Origin: Nitrospirota bacterium
Lineage (GTDB): Bacteria; Nitrospirota; Thermodesulfovibrionia; Thermodesulfovibrionales; Dissulfurispiraceae
Length of the DNA: 56,784 nt
Assembly (NCBI GenBank): GCA_016936655.1
Contig: JAFGXL010000022.1
Location: 1 to 56,784 of the forward strand
Reading direction: 5' to 3'
This document shows, one piece after another, positions 35,936-45,466 of the stretch. Below the pieces are notes generated by a model that searched no databases, was not told the origin of the DNA, and saw nothing but the letters and a program-made list of their open reading frames with translations. How positions within the stretch are numbered: the first letter of the stretch is position 1; the number at the start of each line of letters is the position of its first letter. A program made the position numbers and the translations under genes.

Positions 35936-36589
35936 TCAGTCGTTGACTCTCTTTACAAATATCTCTTTTGCAAGATCAGAATCTATAGCTATTATCGTCT
36001 CATCTACCTGAAGCACTACTGAAGGCTTCTTCTGGATGAGTTTTACAACAGCTCCGGGTATGATGCCTATTGAGCTGAGCCTGCCTATAACAGATGCCTC
36101 TGAAGGAGTTATAAAATGTATTTTGAATCTGCGTCCAACCTCAGAATCAATAAGCCTTGTTACAACAGGTTTTACTTCGATCCTGTTTTTTAAGCAGCAT
36201 TCGCCTCTGGGTATTGATCCGCCGTTTGGGCTTGTTGTAGGGTGGCCGAGAAATGTGCATACGCTGTCAGTAAGCTCTTCACTGAGTATATGCTCAATCC
36301 TGCATGCATCAGCATGCACACTGTCCTTGGGAAGATCAAATACATCTGTAAAAAGCCTCTCTGCGAGCCTATGCCTCCTTACCAGCCCCTTTGCAAGCTC
36401 CCTGCCTCTGCCTGTAAGGATAAGCCCGCTGTCAACAACAATAATGAGGGCTTTTGCGAGAAGTTCCTCGAGCACTTCAGAAGGATCAGCGTCATCAAGA
36501 TTGGCCTTGAAGTAGTCTACTGAACTCTGATTAGACTCTTCCATGCGCCATATAAACTCCAGAGCTTCGTCAATACGTTCCTTATGCAT
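35936..36589 (-). CDS. DtxR/MntR-family metal-dependent regulator
   Basis: A 217-residue regulator with an N-terminal winged helix, a dimerisation and metal-binding domain (RIEHILSEELTDSVCTFLGHP, about 92-112, and GECCLKN) and a C-terminal FeoA/SH3-like domain (EASVIGRLSSIGIIPGAVVKL). Members bind DNA with Fe2+ or Mn2+ and repress metal uptake or activate storage. GAGGG nine bases before ATG supports the start. No feoAB or Mn transporter lies near, so the target is unknown. The recognition helix region is less typical than in canonical DtxR. Confidence 0.87.
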   Translation of the reverse strand: MHKERIDEALEFIWRMEESNQSSVDYFKANLDDADPSEVLEELLAKALIIVVDSGLILTGRGRELAKGLVRRHRLAERLFTDVFDLPKDSVHADACRIEHILSEELTDSVCTFLGHPTTSPNGGSIPRGECCLKNRIEVKPVVTRLIDSEVGRRFKIHFITPSEASVIGRLSSIGIIPGAVVKLIQKKPSVVLQVDETIIAIDSDLAKEIFVKRVND

Positions 36590-36599
36590 TATCCACCCT

Positions 36600-37220
36600 C
36601 TAAAAGTTATTGTACGGCAGCTTCATGTCGAGCACGCCCTGAAAAGTTGTTCTGTGAATTGGGCATGGTCCATTGTCAAGTATGCACTTTATATGAGCTT
36701 TTGTAGCATAACCCTTATTAAGATGAAAATTGTATACAGGGTACATTGAGTGATAGCGCTTCATAATGCTGTCACGCACCACTTTGGCTATTATTGATGC
36801 GGCTGCTATTGATGCACTCTTGGCATCACCTTTTATTATAGGCGTCTGGGTAATATCCACAGATGGAATTGTTATTGCATCAAGCAGCAGCATCGATGGT
36901 TTTAAAGCAAGGCTTGTTATAGCCTCATACATAGCTTTTTTTGTGGCATTAAGAATATTTATGCTGTCTATCTCTGAAGAATCTGATATGCCAATGCCTA
37001 TATCTGCTGCTCCTGCAACAATGTCCCAAAACAGCTGCTGCCGCTCCTTCTCAGGTATCTTCTTGGAATCCCTGACCCCCTCAACCCTGAAACCGGGATT
37101 AAGCACAACAGCAGCAGCCACTACCGGACCTGCCAGTGGACCTCTTCCTGCTTCATCAACGCCGGCCAGAATCCTGAAGCCTTTTCTTCTTACAGCATCG
37201 TCATGAGCGTAGAGGTCCAT
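36600..37220 (-). CDS. rnhB: Ribonuclease HII
   Basis: A 206-residue RNase HII that removes RNA, including single ribonucleotides, from DNA hybrids. The active-site Asp-Glu pair is in AGVDEAGRGPLAGPV (about residues 20-34), the third Asp in LLLDAITIP and the fourth in KVVRDSIM. It follows rplS by 15 bp and closes the ffh-to-rnhB cluster. Confidence 0.97.
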   Translation of the reverse strand: MDLYAHDDAVRRKGFRILAGVDEAGRGPLAGPVVAAAVVLNPGFRVEGVRDSKKIPEKERQQLFWDIVAGAADIGIGISDSSEIDSINILNATKKAMYEAITSLALKPSMLLLDAITIPSVDITQTPIIKGDAKSASIAAASIIAKVVRDSIMKRYHSMYPVYNFHLNKGYATKAHIKCILDNGPCPIHRTTFQGVLDMKLPYNNF

Positions 37221-37235
37221 AACCCTGCAAACCGC

Positions 37236-37592
37236 TTATGCTGTTTTTGTATTGCGGTCTTTTTCCTTTATTCTGGCTTCCTTGCCCTTCTTGTCCCTTA
37301 TATAGTAGAGCTTTGCCCTTCTGACATCTCCTCTTTTTAAAACCTCGATCTTGTCGAGAGAAGGTGAATGCACAGGGAATATTCTCTCTACGCCTACTCC
37401 GAAAGATATCTTCCTGAGTGTAAAAGTCTCACGTACTCCGCTTCCTTTACGGGCTATAACAAAGCCCTCAAAAGGCTGGAGCCTCTCCTTGTCGCCCTCA
37501 ACAACTTTAACAAATACTTTTAGTGTGTCTCCAATTCCAAAATCAGGAACATCCTTTCTAAATGATTCTTCAACTGCCTTTATGAGGTTCAT
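37236..37592 (-). CDS. rplS: 50S ribosomal protein L19
   Basis: L19 lies at the 30S-50S interface. The 118-residue protein shows [51 protein letters not shown] and the C-terminal [26 protein letters not shown] seven bases before ATG marks the start. It is one base after trmD in the cluster. Confidence 0.98.
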   Translation of the reverse strand: MNLIKAVEESFRKDVPDFGIGDTLKVFVKVVEGDKERLQPFEGFVIARKGSGVRETFTLRKISFGVGVERIFPVHSPSLDKIEVLKRGDVRRAKLYYIRDKKGKEARIKEKDRNTKTA

Positions 37593-37593
37593 C

Positions 37594-38364
37594 CTATTCC
37601 TCCGTTTTTGATCTCTTTATATCAAAACTCTCATCCGGGCAAAGCCCGTCCAGAATCTTTCTGTCTTCCCTGTTCAAGGCTGCGCTTTTAAAAAGATCGG
37701 GCCTTGATGCAAGCGTCCTTTTAACAGCCTCTGCCCTGCGCCATGAATCTATCTCTTTGTGGTTGCCGGACATCAACACATCAGGCACCTTGATTCCCAT
37801 AAACTCAGGAGGCCTCGTAAAGTGCGGGTAGTCGAGAATTCCCCAGCTGAATGACTCCTCTTTTGAAGACTCATCATCTCCGAGCACACCGGGCAGCAGA
37901 CGCGAAACACTGTCTATTATAACCAAAGAGGCCAGCTCACCTCCAGTCAAAACATAATCGCCTATGGATATCTCTTCATCAACAAAACTGTGTATCCTGT
38001 CGTCTATGCCTTCGTATCTGCCGCATATCATCAATATCCTGCCCTGCTCTTCAGCCAGAGATTCTGCGCAGGACTGGTCAAAACATCTGCCCTGAGGACC
38101 AAGAAGTATGGTTCTTCTGGCTGCTCCGTCAGACTTTACAGCTTCTAAAGCCCTGTATAGCGGCTCTATCTTCATAACCATTCCAGAACCGCCGCCATAG
38201 GGATAATCATCAACAGTTTTATGCTTGTCTGTTGTGAAGTCTCTAAGGTTGTAGGTCTTCACATCTATCAAGCCGTTAGCAGAAGCCTTCCCAAGAATGC
38301 TCTGCGAACAGTACGAGCTTATAATCTCGGGGAATATTGTTATGACATCAAATCTGCCTGACAT
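37594..38364 (-). CDS. trmD: tRNA (guanine-N1)-methyltransferase TrmD
   Basis: TrmD makes m1G37 in tRNAs that read CNN codons and prevents +1 frameshifts. The SPOUT knot is seen in the segments [26 protein letters not shown], and [11 protein letters not shown] (about residues 50-145), followed by the SWG...HFTRPPEF linker. Full length at 256 residues. The ATG directly follows the rimM stop. Confidence 0.98.
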   Translation of the reverse strand: MSGRFDVITIFPEIISSYCSQSILGKASANGLIDVKTYNLRDFTTDKHKTVDDYPYGGGSGMVMKIEPLYRALEAVKSDGAARRTILLGPQGRCFDQSCAESLAEEQGRILMICGRYEGIDDRIHSFVDEEISIGDYVLTGGELASLVIIDSVSRLLPGVLGDDESSKEESFSWGILDYPHFTRPPEFMGIKVPDVLMSGNHKEIDSWRRAEAVKRTLASRPDLFKSAALNREDRKILDGLCPDESFDIKRSKTEE

Positions 38365-38883
38365 CTATTCAGCAATCTCCGGCATTGATACAACAATTAT
38401 CCCCTTATCAAGATCTATCTGCTTAACAACATCCTTTATAGCCGGCACCAGCAGCTCATGCCCGCCCTCTGTCACAACATAAACATCATTGCTGCCTGTC
38501 TTTATTATCTCCTTCACGCTGCCCAAACAAACACCCTGCTCATCTTTAACATCAAGCCCGATTATCTGGCTGAATAGGTAGATGCCTTCGGGCAGAACAG
38601 GCTCTTCAGAAAGATATGCGCTCACTGTTGCGCCCCTGAACTTTCTGGCGTCTTCAGGGTTTTCTATGCCTTCTATTTTAATAAGAGCCTGTCCCTTATG
38701 CTGACGGACAGATTCGATTGTTCTCCATTTTTTTGGATCTGTGCTGATCAACAATTCATCAACATATTCCAGCTCTTCAACATTAATATCAAAAAGCCTG
38801 AGCAGCATCTCGCCCCTGATGCCCCACTCTCTTGTCAAAACACCAATTTCTGCCAAATAGCCTGCTGCGCTGTCCTGTTTCAT
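38365..38883 (-). CDS. rimM: Ribosome maturation factor RimM
   Basis: A 172-residue RimM that binds S19 and assists maturation of the 30S head. The N-terminal barrel carries EIGVLTREWGIRGEMLLR and the PRC-barrel half has LFSQIIGLDVKDEQG and ELLVPAIKDVVKQIDLDKG. A stem-loop just upstream (38899-38928) may modulate expression of rimM-trmD-rplS-rnhB relative to rpsP-khpA. Confidence 0.96.
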   Translation of the reverse strand: MKQDSAAGYLAEIGVLTREWGIRGEMLLRLFDINVEELEYVDELLISTDPKKWRTIESVRQHKGQALIKIEGIENPEDARKFRGATVSAYLSEEPVLPEGIYLFSQIIGLDVKDEQGVCLGSVKEIIKTGSNDVYVVTEGGHELLVPAIKDVVKQIDLDKGIIVVSMPEIAE

Positions 38884-38898
38884 TACCTTCGCAATAAT

Positions 38899-38928
38899 AA
38901 AGGGCGTTTACGCGTATAAACGCCCTTT
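38899..38928 (-). terminator. Hairpin between khpA and rimM (terminator or attenuator)
   Basis: A perfect 12-bp stem, AAAGGGCGTTTA with its complement, around a CGCGTA loop, followed on the minus strand by TTATTATTG. It lies 24 bp past the khpA stop and 15 bp before the rimM ATG. The tail is not a full T-run, so partial termination is likely. Confidence 0.6.
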
Positions 38929-38951
38929 CAGATTTTCGATATAGTGATCTT

Positions 38952-39182
38952 CTACTCTAGAATTTCCAGAACACATCTCTTGCCGGCCTTTGTGCCGGCA
39001 GCTCCGAGAATAGTCCTCATGGATCTTGCTGTTTTGCCCTGTTTACCTATAACCTTCCCCAGATCTCCCTTAGCGACCCTGAGCTCATATACCGTGGTCT
39101 TTTCGCCCTCAACTTCTGCAACCTTTACATCATCAGGACTGTCGACCAAAGACCTTGCCATAGTCTCAATCAATGCCTTCAT
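38952..39182 (-). CDS. khpA: KH-domain RNA-binding protein KhpA
   Basis: A 76-residue single KH-domain protein (YlqC/KhpA). The GxxG loop appears as [18 protein letters not shown], and the start [19 protein letters not shown] is typical. It works with KhpB as a global RNA chaperone affecting cell size and wall synthesis. Its position between rpsP and rimM is highly conserved among bacteria. Confidence 0.95.
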   Translation of the reverse strand: MKALIETMARSLVDSPDDVKVAEVEGEKTTVYELRVAKGDLGKVIGKQGKTARSMRTILGAAGTKAGKRCVLEILE

Positions 39183-39249
39183 TGTCCACCTCCAGAGTTA
39201 ATGCTTCCGGTTCAAGGGGAATGCCGCATACGGGAAAGGCTTTAAGCTG

Positions 39250-39486
39250 TTAGGCTCCGGCCTTCTGCAAGAGTCTCTTCACCGTATCAGTTGGCTGAGC
39301 GCCCTGGTTCAGCCAGAACTGTGCTCTTTCCTTGCTGACCTTTATCTCCGACGGCTCCTTTTTAGGATCATAAGTGCCGAGGATTTCTATAAAAGGACCA
39401 TCCCTTCTCGCTTTAGAGTCAGCGACGATTATCCTGTAGAATGGCTGTTTGTGCGCACCCATTCTTGTGAGTCTTATCTTTACCAA
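39250..39486 (-). CDS. rpsP: 30S ribosomal protein S16
   Basis: A 78-residue S16 beginning [31 protein letters not shown]-like sequence and containing [12 protein letters not shown] and [21 protein letters not shown]; this covers the family end to end. An AGGAGG-type RBS lies upstream (complement of acctcct near 39491). A 99-bp gap separates it from ffh. Confidence 0.98.
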   Translation of the reverse strand: MVKIRLTRMGAHKQPFYRIIVADSKARRDGPFIEILGTYDPKKEPSEIKVSKERAQFWLNQGAQPTDTVKRLLQKAGA

Positions 39487-39585
39487 AAAAACACCTCCTG
39501 AATGTCATTCAATTTAAGTCAATGATAATAATATAACTTGGCATAATATTGCAAATATCTCAAGTGAATTCAGCGGATTGGCAAT

Positions 39586-40917
39586 TTAAAACGGCATTAT
39601 ATTCGGCATCCTGAAGCCTCTTTTGCCGCCGCCATTCTTAAACATCTTCATCATCTTTTTCATCTCAAGGTATTGTTTTACAAGCCTGTTGATGTCTGAC
39701 ACACTAGTTCCGCTGCCTATTGCTATCCTGCGCCTTCTGCTGCCGTTGATAATGTTATGATTTCTGCGCTCAGCAGGAGTCATAGAGTCAATTATTGCCT
39801 CTATTTTGATAAACTCTTTGTTGTCCACTTTTACATCCTTTAGCGCCTTGCCCATGCCAGGTATCATGCCTAGCAGATTTTCGAGCGACCCCATGTTTCT
39901 GAGTTTGCGCATCTGGTCGCGAAGATCCTCAAAACTGAATGTCTCCTGCATGATCTTCTTCTGTAGCTTTTCAGCCTCTTTCTGGTCATAGCTGCTCTGA
40001 GCCTGCTCAATGAGAGTAAGCACATCTCCCATGCCGAGTATTCTTGAAGCAATCCTGTCCGGATGAAATGGCTCTAGCATATCAATCTTTTCGCCAACGC
40101 CGATAAATTTTATAGGCTTGCCTGTTACGTTTCGGACAGAGAGCGCTGCGCCGCCTCTTGCATCTCCATCCATTTTTGTGAGCACAACTCCGTCTATACC
40201 AATGGTCTCATTAAAACTCTTAGCCATAGTTACAGCATCCTGGCCTGTCATAGCATCAACCACGAGAAGCACCTCATTCGGCTTTGCCTTTGAGCGCACC
40301 TCTTTGAGCTGATCCATCAGGTCTTCATCTATATGCAGCCTGCCCGCTGTATCGAGTATTACTATATCTCTGGCCTCAACAGTTGCCTGCTTGATAGCCA
40401 TCTGGCAGAGCTCTGCAGGATTCTTTATATCTCTGGAATGGAATACTGGTATGTCCAGCTGTTTGCCCAGTGATATAAGCTGGTCAATAGCAGCCGGCCT
40501 ATGAAGGTCAGCTGCGACAAGCATAGGTCTTCTGCCCTCTTTTTTGAAGAGCCTTGCCAGCTTTGCGCTGGTAGTTGTCTTTCCTGACCCATGCAGGCCC
40601 GCCATCATGATAATTGTTGGAGGATTTGGTGAAAGGGCTATTCTTGAGCTGGATGCACCGAGCAGATTAATCAGCTCTTCATGAACTATCTTTATCACCT
40701 GCTGAGCTGGCGAGAGGCTTTCGAGCACCTCTTTGCCCACAGCTCTTTCCCTGATATGCTGAACAAATTCTTTAACAACCTTGAAGTTAACATCAGCCTC
40801 TAGCAGAGCCAGCCTTATCTCCTTAAGAGCTGCATCAACATCATCTTCTTTAAGTATGCCTCTGCCTTTAAGTTTCTTAAAAACAGCTTCAAGCTTATCA
40901 CTAAGGGCTTCAAACAT
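39586..40917 (-). CDS. ffh: Signal recognition particle protein Ffh
   Basis: SRP54 GTPase that recognises signal sequences on nascent chains. It has the N domain starting MFEALSDKLEAVFKKLKGRG, the G domain with GLHGSGKTTTSAKLA (P-loop), DTAGRLHID and TKMDGDARGG, and the M domain with MIPGMGK and RRRRIAIGSGTSVSDINRLVKQ. A start at 40932 is open, but family similarity begins at 40917. SRP RNA is not visible in the flanking gaps. Confidence 0.97.
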   Translation of the reverse strand: MFEALSDKLEAVFKKLKGRGILKEDDVDAALKEIRLALLEADVNFKVVKEFVQHIRERAVGKEVLESLSPAQQVIKIVHEELINLLGASSSRIALSPNPPTIIMMAGLHGSGKTTTSAKLARLFKKEGRRPMLVAADLHRPAAIDQLISLGKQLDIPVFHSRDIKNPAELCQMAIKQATVEARDIVILDTAGRLHIDEDLMDQLKEVRSKAKPNEVLLVVDAMTGQDAVTMAKSFNETIGIDGVVLTKMDGDARGGAALSVRNVTGKPIKFIGVGEKIDMLEPFHPDRIASRILGMGDVLTLIEQAQSSYDQKEAEKLQKKIMQETFSFEDLRDQMRKLRNMGSLENLLGMIPGMGKALKDVKVDNKEFIKIEAIIDSMTPAERRNHNIINGSRRRRIAIGSGTSVSDINRLVKQYLEMKKMMKMFKNGGGKRGFRMPNIMPF

Positions 40918-41047
40918 ATTGTATGCCTCCATATAAAAAAATAAGTGCGGAAATTCCAGATTAATTATTTAGTGCAAAAAAATATAGGCCTCCAAACCAG
41001 CATAAGCTGTTATAAAGGCCCTTATTCCTTAATAGAAATTAAGCGTG

Positions 41048-41377
41048 CTAAGCAAGCAGGGAGTCTATCTTTGACTTTAGCTGGGTCTTTGGCACAGCTC
41101 CAACAATCTGGTCAACCTTCTGGCCCTGTTTAAAAAACATGATTGTAGGAATACCCATTATCTTGTATCTACCAGCAACTTCAGGACTCTCATCAGTATC
41201 GAGCTTGCAGACTTTAACCTTTCCTGCATATTCTTTTGCGAGCTCTTCAACTGTTGGAGCTATCATCTTGCAAGGACCGCACCATACAGCCCAAAAATCG
41301 ACCATAACCAGCTCGTTTGCCTGAATGACCTCGCTGTCCCAGTTTGCTGTATTAACCTGCATTGCGCCTTCTGCCAT
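41048..41377 (-). CDS. trxA: Thioredoxin
   Basis: A 109-residue thioredoxin with the redox site WCGPCK in VDFWAVWCGPCKMIAP and the cis-Pro loop MGIPTIMFF. It supplies electrons to ribonucleotide reductase and repairs protein disulfides. AGGAGG lies six bases before ATG 41377, so this start is better than 41383. Upstream are a near-consensus sigma-70 promoter and a palindrome shared with the hydrogenase operon. Confidence 0.97.
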   Translation of the reverse strand: MAEGAMQVNTANWDSEVIQANELVMVDFWAVWCGPCKMIAPTVEELAKEYAGKVKVCKLDTDESPEVAGRYKIMGIPTIMFFKQGQKVDQIVGAVPKTQLKSKIDSLLA

Positions 41378-41411
41378 AAACATCCTCCTTGATAAACTAT
41401 TAACTTGTAAA

Positions 41412-41441
41412 ATTATAGAGAGGCAGCAATTTCTTTGTCAA
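41412..41441 (-). promoter_or_regulatory. Sigma-70 promoter of trxA
   Basis: On the minus strand, consensus -35 TTGACA (41441-41436) and -10 TATAAT (41417-41412) are separated by 18 bp, predicting a start near 41405 and a leader of about 27 nt. The -35 box touches the adjacent palindrome. Confidence 0.8.
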
Positions 41442-41458
41442 TTTGACCTAGGTCAAAT
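41441..41458. promoter_or_regulatory. FNR/CRP-type palindromic operator upstream of trxA
   Basis: A perfect 18-bp palindrome, ATTTGACCTAGGTCAAAT, centred about 44 bp upstream of the predicted trxA start site, where class II CRP/FNR activators usually bind. It overlaps the last bases of the neighbouring gene, including its stop codon. Its core differs from the hupS site by one base. Confidence 0.7.
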
Positions 41459-42217
41459 ATCAGGCTGCTTTGGCTTGTCGCTTCCGTGGTGCTGCCTGTA
41501 CAGGTGCAGATACTCCGTCTCGAGGCCTTCATACTGCTGCTTCAGCTTAGATATCTCTTTGTCCTTTGCTACAACATCAGCCTCAAGCTCAGCAATCCTT
41601 CCTGACACATCTGTTGTCTCTGCAGGCATAGCCAACTCTCCGCTCATCAGGTTTTTGAACTTTTCATCCCACTCGCTGAACTTTGCTGAAAGAGCCTCAT
41701 TCTGCTTATCAACAGTCTTGATAACAGAGTTCAAATCCATTTCGCTCTGCTCGAATTTTTTAAATGTCGAGGTCTGCTCATCACTCGGAGGCAGAGCGCC
41801 AAGCAGCATCATTACACCTTCCTGTATATCGCCTCCCAGATCCATCAGGCTCCTCAACCTCTTGTTTGCGCCCTCAAGTATCTCCTTGTATCCCATCAGC
41901 TCAACAATAACATCCTTCTGGTAGAGCAACAGCTCTCTGAGCCGCGCTACATCTGATGGCAGCTCCTCAGCAGCATCTGGTGCAGGTTCAGCTATAACCG
42001 GTACTGGCTCAGGTACTGGTTCTGGTTCAGGCAAAGGTTCCGGCTCTGGCTGCACAACTTCCTCAACAATAGCTGGCGCAGGCTCAGGAAGAAGCATTCC
42101 TGAAGCGAGCTTCTTAAACTTCTTTGCGCGTATAAAGAAGAAGAGCATAAGAGCAAAGACGAGCACAAAAAGCTCTATGAAAGCAAGAAAATAAATGGCA
42201 TCAATCTCTAACACCAT
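41453..42217 (-). CDS. Membrane-anchored coiled-coil protein of unknown function
   Basis: A 254-residue protein with one N-terminal transmembrane helix (about residues 8-29), a Pro/Glu/Val-rich spacer (residues ~43-82, PEP-type repeats, likely extended and rod-like), and a long helical, coiled-coil C-terminal part. The topology suggests a cytoplasmic or envelope scaffold. It starts two bases after the stop of the VWA protein gene and is probably its partner. No domain with a known function is recognised. Confidence 0.8.
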   Translation of the reverse strand: MVLEIDAIYFLAFIELFVLVFALMLFFFIRAKKFKKLASGMLLPEPAPAIVEEVVQPEPEPLPEPEPVPEPVPVIAEPAPDAAEELPSDVARLRELLLYQKDVIVELMGYKEILEGANKRLRSLMDLGGDIQEGVMMLLGALPPSDEQTSTFKKFEQSEMDLNSVIKTVDKQNEALSAKFSEWDEKFKNLMSGELAMPAETTDVSGRIAELEADVVAKDKEISKLKQQYEGLETEYLHLYRQHHGSDKPKQPDI

Positions 42218-42219
42218 AT

Positions 42220-43752
42220 CTATCCTCCACCAGTTTTTTTATCATCATCTACGGTCTTTAATTTTGCCTTTCTCTTTCTGAGAATGAACACACCCGTTAT
42301 AATAGCTGCAGCGAATATATTGATTCCGCCAAATAGCATTATCAGCTTAATATTGTCTGCAGGAAAGAGCACACGCACAACCTTTTTCTTGGATGATGCA
42401 GCCTTGGGAGCTGCCACAGGTGACGGCTTTGCAGGCGGCTCAACTGCCTTAAACTTGAAGACCTTCTCTCTCTTAAATGCAGGTCCTTCAGCGAATATGC
42501 TTATAGTGTAGTCGCCCTTTTCTGCTGTAGTAATTGTAGCTGCTCTCACAGCATCATCAGCATCTGCCTGCTGAACAGACTGATCCGGCTGCTTCATATC
42601 AACCTTAACCTTTGATCCATCAGGCCTGGTCAACAGAGAATAAAAATATGTCTGGCCAAGGACTCCCCTTGAGCCGATTTTGATATCATCTTTCTGGAGC
42701 CATGCATCAAGATAAACAGGGCTGCCTGAGTTTACATAGTTCTGGTTAAAGCTGCTCATAAGCTTGAGATTTGTGATAACAAAGACCTTGTTTCCGTCTG
42801 CCTTGCTCAGCTTAACTCTCCATGCTCCTGCTGCAGGTGTCTGTATGCTTATCATCTCAAACACAGTTGCTGAGTGCCACTTCATGTTGGCAGCATGAGA
42901 GGCGCCAGTATACTTCCTGCCGGACGGGTCATACAAAGCTATTTCTGCGCCGGGCTGCTTGTTAACAACAACAATCGCCTCGTTGATACTTGCATCAATC
43001 TTAAAAGTGTCGCCCTCTATAGGCACAGTATCCGGCGATTTGATCTTCTCAAAAAGGTCAGTGAATATCAGATGAATATCCTTGTCCTCTTTCGCTATCT
43101 TAGAAAAACCACCTCCGGCCCTGGCAAGCCCCTCCAGATACTTCATATCAGAAAGGTCTGTAAATGCTATTGAATAGAGCTTGATGCCTGACTTAACAAC
43201 CTCCGGCATAAGCGCGTTTAAAGCAGCATTCGCCTCCTCATCCCTCTCCTTTGTACCGAGAGCGAGCTTGCCGTCTGACATCAAAAGCATTATCCTGTTT
43301 TTGCGTTCAGACCTGCTCAGCTCTTCATAGCCCGATTTCACAGCCAGATAAATATTTGTGGCCAACTCTTTGGACGATATTGCGGATACAGCATTACTGA
43401 TGGCTTTGGTGTTTTTATCAGATACATCTGTAAGGCTCAACAGAGTTTTTGATGACTCGCCAAAAGATATTATAGACACCCTGTCAGATTTTGAAAGCAG
43501 AGTAATAAATAACTGTGAAGCAGGTTTCCTGAAGCTTCTGGGATCAGTCTCTTTCATGCTGCCAGAGCTGTCCATAAGCAGCACAATGTCAAATCCATTG
43601 TCTGCATTTTGTACTGTCTGGGCTGCATGCTGGAGAGTCTGCTGCTTCGGCTGTTCGGCTTGTGTATATGCAAAAGGCGCACAGAACAAGAGAGCTGAGA
43701 TACACACAGCAGCTATCATGCCTATTTTATATGCAGTAGCTTTATTCATCAA
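42220..43752 (-). CDS. Secreted von Willebrand factor A-domain protein with C-terminal anchor
   Basis: A 510-residue protein: signal peptide (about residues 10-31), a VWA domain (about 53-235) with an intact MIDAS motif DSSGS and downstream Thr and Asp, a beta-rich middle region, a Pro/Ala/Ser/Lys linker and a C-terminal membrane helix (about 470-490) followed by basic residues. VWA domains bind protein ligands through a metal ion. The layout suggests a periplasm-facing adhesion or assembly protein. It forms a tight pair with the coiled-coil gene downstream. Confidence 0.85.
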   Translation of the reverse strand: MMNKATAYKIGMIAAVCISALLFCAPFAYTQAEQPKQQTLQHAAQTVQNADNGFDIVLLMDSSGSMKETDPRSFRKPASQLFITLLSKSDRVSIISFGESSKTLLSLTDVSDKNTKAISNAVSAISSKELATNIYLAVKSGYEELSRSERKNRIMLLMSDGKLALGTKERDEEANAALNALMPEVVKSGIKLYSIAFTDLSDMKYLEGLARAGGGFSKIAKEDKDIHLIFTDLFEKIKSPDTVPIEGDTFKIDASINEAIVVVNKQPGAEIALYDPSGRKYTGASHAANMKWHSATVFEMISIQTPAAGAWRVKLSKADGNKVFVITNLKLMSSFNQNYVNSGSPVYLDAWLQKDDIKIGSRGVLGQTYFYSLLTRPDGSKVKVDMKQPDQSVQQADADDAVRAATITTAEKGDYTISIFAEGPAFKREKVFKFKAVEPPAKPSPVAAPKAASSKKKVVRVLFPADNIKLIMLFGGINIFAAAIITGVFILRKRKAKLKTVDDDKKTGGG

Positions 43753-44045
43753 TTAGTTATCGTGAGCAGAGCAGAACACTGTAATATTAGATACAACATA
43801 TAAAACAATAAAGCACTATTGAAAAAAGTATACCAAAAAATGAGCTCAAAAACGAGACGCCCGTAACAATCAACAATTACTCAACCGATCCCCTAGATCA
43901 GCAGCAAGGCTGATTACAAATACATATATAAAATAAAAATATAGAATTATTTTTGACCAGCTGATAGAATGTAAAAATACAAAAAAAATCGCTGTCGCAA
44001 GATTCACAAATAAAAAACAGTCTCAACAACATAGCTGACAAAACA

Positions 44046-45428
44046 ATGCAGACCACAAAAAAAATAAACATAATAATACTTGCCACCTTAATGGCAGTCC
44101 TGCTGCCTGCAGCAGCATACTGCACAATCGGACATTCCGGAGAAGGCGCTCATAACATATCAATGACAATCCTCTGGATCGCTGTCATACTGATATCCGC
44201 TAAGCTATCGAGTCTTGTAGAACGTTTTGGCCAGCCGTCTGTTCTCGGGGAGCTGCTCGCAGGAGTTGTGCTGGGCAACCTCGCACTCGTTGGAATAAAT
44301 ACCTTTGAACCCATAAAAACTGACTCCATCATATCCTTTCTTTCTGAACTCGGCGTTATAGTGCTGCTTTTCCAGATAGGATTGGAATCCAACATAGAAA
44401 AGATGAAGAAGGTTGGACTTAAGGCTTTTTTTGTAGCCATCGTAGGAGTAGTAGCTCCGTTTATTGCCGGCACATACATTGTCGGCCCATGGCTCATGCC
44501 CGGACTCAGTTCCAATGCATACCTCTTTATCGGAGCCACGCTTACAGCAACATCAGTCGGCATAACAGCGCGAGTTTTTCAAGATCTCAAAAAACTCCAT
44601 ATACCTGAAGCCCAGATAGTATTGGGCGCTGCTGTCATAGATGATGTAATGGGCCTCATAATACTGGCTGTTGTGTCAGCCATAGTTACTACGGGAGGCG
44701 TAGGACTCGGAGTTATAAGCTGGATAACAGCAAAGGCTATACTCTTTTTAGCAGGTTCAATAATATTTGGGCAGCTGCTAGCACCAAAAATCAGCAAGCT
44801 ATTCTCAAAAATACACACAGGCATGGGCATGAAATTTACTCTGGCCATAAGCTTCTGCCTCATCTTCGCATTTCTTGCACAAAAAGTGGGATTAGCTCCA
44901 ATAGTAGGAGCATTCGCTGCAGGATTAATTCTCGACCCTGTGCACTTCAACTACTTTAATGATCCACAAATATCAAATGACATTAACAAAGAGCTGGCAT
45001 CTTGTGACGAGAATCTTAGAAATAAACTTCTCACTATCACCAACTCATACACAAAACACCATGTTGAAAACCTCATCGCTCCGATAGGCCTTCTGCTGGT
45101 CCCAATATTTTTTGTAGTAACAGGCATGAATGTAAAACTCGAAACAATGTTTAACATGCCTATACTGATCGTAGCTCTTGGCATCACAGTAACAGCATTT
45201 ATAACCAAAATAATTTCTGGCCTTGCAGCAGGCAATGTGAACAAACTACTTGTGGGATTCGGCATGATACCAAGAGGAGAAGTCGGACTCATCTTCGCAA
45301 TGATCGGCAAAAACCTGAATGTGATATCTGACGAGATATTTTCAGCAATCGTGATAATGGTGATATTAACCACCCTGCTCACTCCGCCCATACTCACATA
45401 CCTGCTTAAAAAAGCTGACAAAAAGTGA
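44046..45428 (+). CDS. Cation/proton antiporter, CPA2 family
   Basis: A 460-residue sodium/proton-exchanger-family membrane protein with about 13 helices. The N-terminal QPSVLGELLAGVVLGN motif and central AAVIDDVMGLIILAV segment (the ion-binding Asp-Asp) are typical of CPA2 members such as KefB, NapA and GerN. No RCK nucleotide-binding domain follows, unlike Kef. Na+/H+ or K+/H+ exchange cannot be told apart. The RBS is weak. The 293-bp upstream gap is AT-rich and holds no recognised gene. Confidence 0.9.
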   Translation: MQTTKKINIIILATLMAVLLPAAAYCTIGHSGEGAHNISMTILWIAVILISAKLSSLVERFGQPSVLGELLAGVVLGNLALVGINTFEPIKTDSIISFLSELGVIVLLFQIGLESNIEKMKKVGLKAFFVAIVGVVAPFIAGTYIVGPWLMPGLSSNAYLFIGATLTATSVGITARVFQDLKKLHIPEAQIVLGAAVIDDVMGLIILAVVSAIVTTGGVGLGVISWITAKAILFLAGSIIFGQLLAPKISKLFSKIHTGMGMKFTLAISFCLIFAFLAQKVGLAPIVGAFAAGLILDPVHFNYFNDPQISNDINKELASCDENLRNKLLTITNSYTKHHVENLIAPIGLLLVPIFFVVTGMNVKLETMFNMPILIVALGITVTAFITKIISGLAAGNVNKLLVGFGMIPRGEVGLIFAMIGKNLNVISDEIFSAIVIMVILTTLLTPPILTYLLKKADKK

Positions 45429-45466
45429 AACATCTTAATAGTAAGTATTGGATATCGTCTATGCGA

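Noticed and set aside
40933-41047. Possible SRP RNA between ffh and trxA
   Set aside because: The gap has the right size but lacks the conserved GGAA tetraloop and asymmetric loop sequences.
43753-44045. Riboswitch or small RNA in the AT-rich gap before the antiporter
   Set aside because: No recognisable conserved core or stable stem was found; only A/T-rich DNA suited to divergent promoters.
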